In this document: positions 23,142 through 23,761 of the stretch, in pieces
Numbering within the stretch: the first letter of the stretch is position 1
How the letters are laid out: each line of letters opens with the position of its first letter
Position numbers and translations under genes: made by a program
Notes under the pieces: model-generated
What the model was told of the DNA's origin: nothing
The model's database searches: none
What the model saw: the letters and a program-made list of their open reading frames with translations, nothing else
Assembly: GCA_032127075.1 (NCBI GenBank)
Contig: JAQAZZ010000249.1
Span: 1 to 23,761 of the forward strand
Direction of reading: 5' to 3'
DNA: 23,761 nucleotides
Source of the DNA: GCA-2699445 sp032127075
Lineage (GTDB): Bacteria; Actinomycetota; Actinomycetes; S36-B12; GCA-2699445

Positions 23142-23167
23142 TAGACTGAAGGCGTACGTGGAGGTGA
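23142..23167 (+). promoter_or_regulatory. Promoter and ribosome site of the aldehyde dehydrogenase-like gene
   Basis: TAGACT (23142-23147) fits the -10 pattern and would start RNA near 23154. GGAGGTGA (23160-23167) lies five bases before ATG 23173. No -35 is clear. Confidence 0.5.
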
Positions 23168-23172
23168 GTTCC

Positions 23173-23761
23173 ATGTCACTCACAGTCACAAAGTCCACTG
23201 CGAATCCATCCGAATCCCGCTACGACGAACTGATCTCCCCCCTGCGGGCTGGCGTCTCCACCTGGCGCGACACCACCATCGAAGAGAAGATCCGCATGCT
23301 GCGGCAAGCGCGCCGCCGCCTGGCGGAAGAGGCGCCCGCCATCATCGCCTCAGCGGCAGCGGCGCAGGACGTTCCGGTGGACAGCCGCTACTTGGGCGGT
23401 CTGCACCTCAGCATCGCGCCGCTTCCCATCTTGATGCGTGCCTACGAGGATGCGCTGCGGCGGCTGAAATCCCATGATTCGACCCTCCCGAAGCGGGCGG
23501 TCACGACCACTGCCAGCGGGCGGGTCTTGGTCGACGTGTTCCCCCGCACCGCAGCCGACCGGATTCTGTACAGCGCATGGGGGTACCGGGCACGGGTGCT
23601 CATGCAGCCCGGCACTGGTGCAGCTGATGTGTTGAATCCTGCCGCTGATGCCTACCGCCGCGGTGGCGGTCCGTCTGGCGGAGTCGCCCTCGCGCTGGGA
23701 CCGGGGAACACTGCAGCGGGGCCGGCAACGGACATCGTCGACCTGCTTGTGGGCCGCGGCT
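23173..23761 (+). CDS. Aldehyde dehydrogenase family protein, N-terminal fragment (runs off window)
   Basis: An open frame of 196 codons without a stop to the window end. After a Ser/Thr-rich start come STWRDTTIEEKIRMLRQARR, typical of aldehyde dehydrogenase N-terminal helices, and near the end SGGVALALGPGNTAAGPATD, which corresponds to the cofactor-binding strand and loop (GxGN) of the long actinobacterial aldehyde dehydrogenase-like or acyl-CoA reductase-like proteins. The catalytic Cys and Glu lie beyond the window. ATG 23173 is set by the strong ribosome site; in-frame GTG codons at 23158 and 23164 are less likely. Confidence 0.75.
   Translation, partial: MSLTVTKSTANPSESRYDELISPLRAGVSTWRDTTIEEKIRMLRQARRRLAEEAPAIIASAAAAQDVPVDSRYLGGLHLSIAPLPILMRAYEDALRRLKSHDSTLPKRAVTTTASGRVLVDVFPRTAADRILYSAWGYRARVLMQPGTGAADVLNPAADAYRRGGGPSGGVALALGPGNTAAGPATDIVDLLVGRG

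Overview
This is a GC-rich (about two thirds G+C by eye), gene-dense chromosomal stretch that looks like an actinobacterium (Actinomycetota). The evidence is the lysine-rich actinobacterial-type TopA, a BldG-type anti-anti-sigma factor beside its partner, the 'helicase/secretion neighbourhood' Tad genes, GTG starts and apparently leaderless promoters. From memory, bldG, its anti-sigma partner, hppA, topA, tmk and the delta-prime gene lie in this order in Streptomyces. I cannot name a genus. I see no tRNA, rRNA, CRISPR array, insertion sequence or phage gene.

Layout. 1-1144: start of a divergent lipoprotein gene and a PspM-like membrane protein. 1150-7463 (minus strand): topA-cysK-cysE followed by tmk-holB. 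Four genes are joined by stop/start overlaps (topA/cysK, cysK/cysE, tmk/holB), and tmk appears to have its own leaderless promoter. 7609-7648: a perfect 17-bp hairpin ending the hppA unit. 7663-10998 (minus): bldG-like and anti-sigma-like genes, then a 244-bp spacer with an 11-bp inverted repeat, then hppA (H+-pyrophosphatase). 11151-13427 (plus): a DUF1998/MrfA-type helicase divergent from bldG. 13472-18075 (minus): a compact Tad/Flp locus, ssd-tadA-tadB-tadC-DUF4244 pilin-tadE-tadE-like, with almost every junction overlapping. 18193-23761: mixed housekeeping and accessory genes, namely an AlkD-type DNA glycosylase, HAD phosphatase, membrane-anchored matrixin-like metalloprotease, sulfotransferase, Fic-fold protein with a ruined active site, TM2 protein, and the start of an aldehyde dehydrogenase-like gene cut by the window edge.

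How the genes work together. CysE and CysK make cysteine from serine, and the CysE tail ends in the Asp-Phe-Val-Ile type needed for a CysE-CysK complex. TopA, Tmk and delta-prime serve DNA topology, dTTP supply and the replicase clamp loader. The BldG-like/ATPase-like pair is a partner-switching module. Ssd, TadA, TadB and TadC are the motor and platform for a thin pilus or secretion apparatus using the DUF4244 pilin and two TadE-type minor pilins; no prepilin peptidase is present here.

The most notable observations are the degenerate anti-sigma kinase beside an intact BldG phospho-acceptor, the cysKE insertion into the topA operon, the degenerate Fic protein, and a repeated TANNNT-N6-GTG leaderless start signature.
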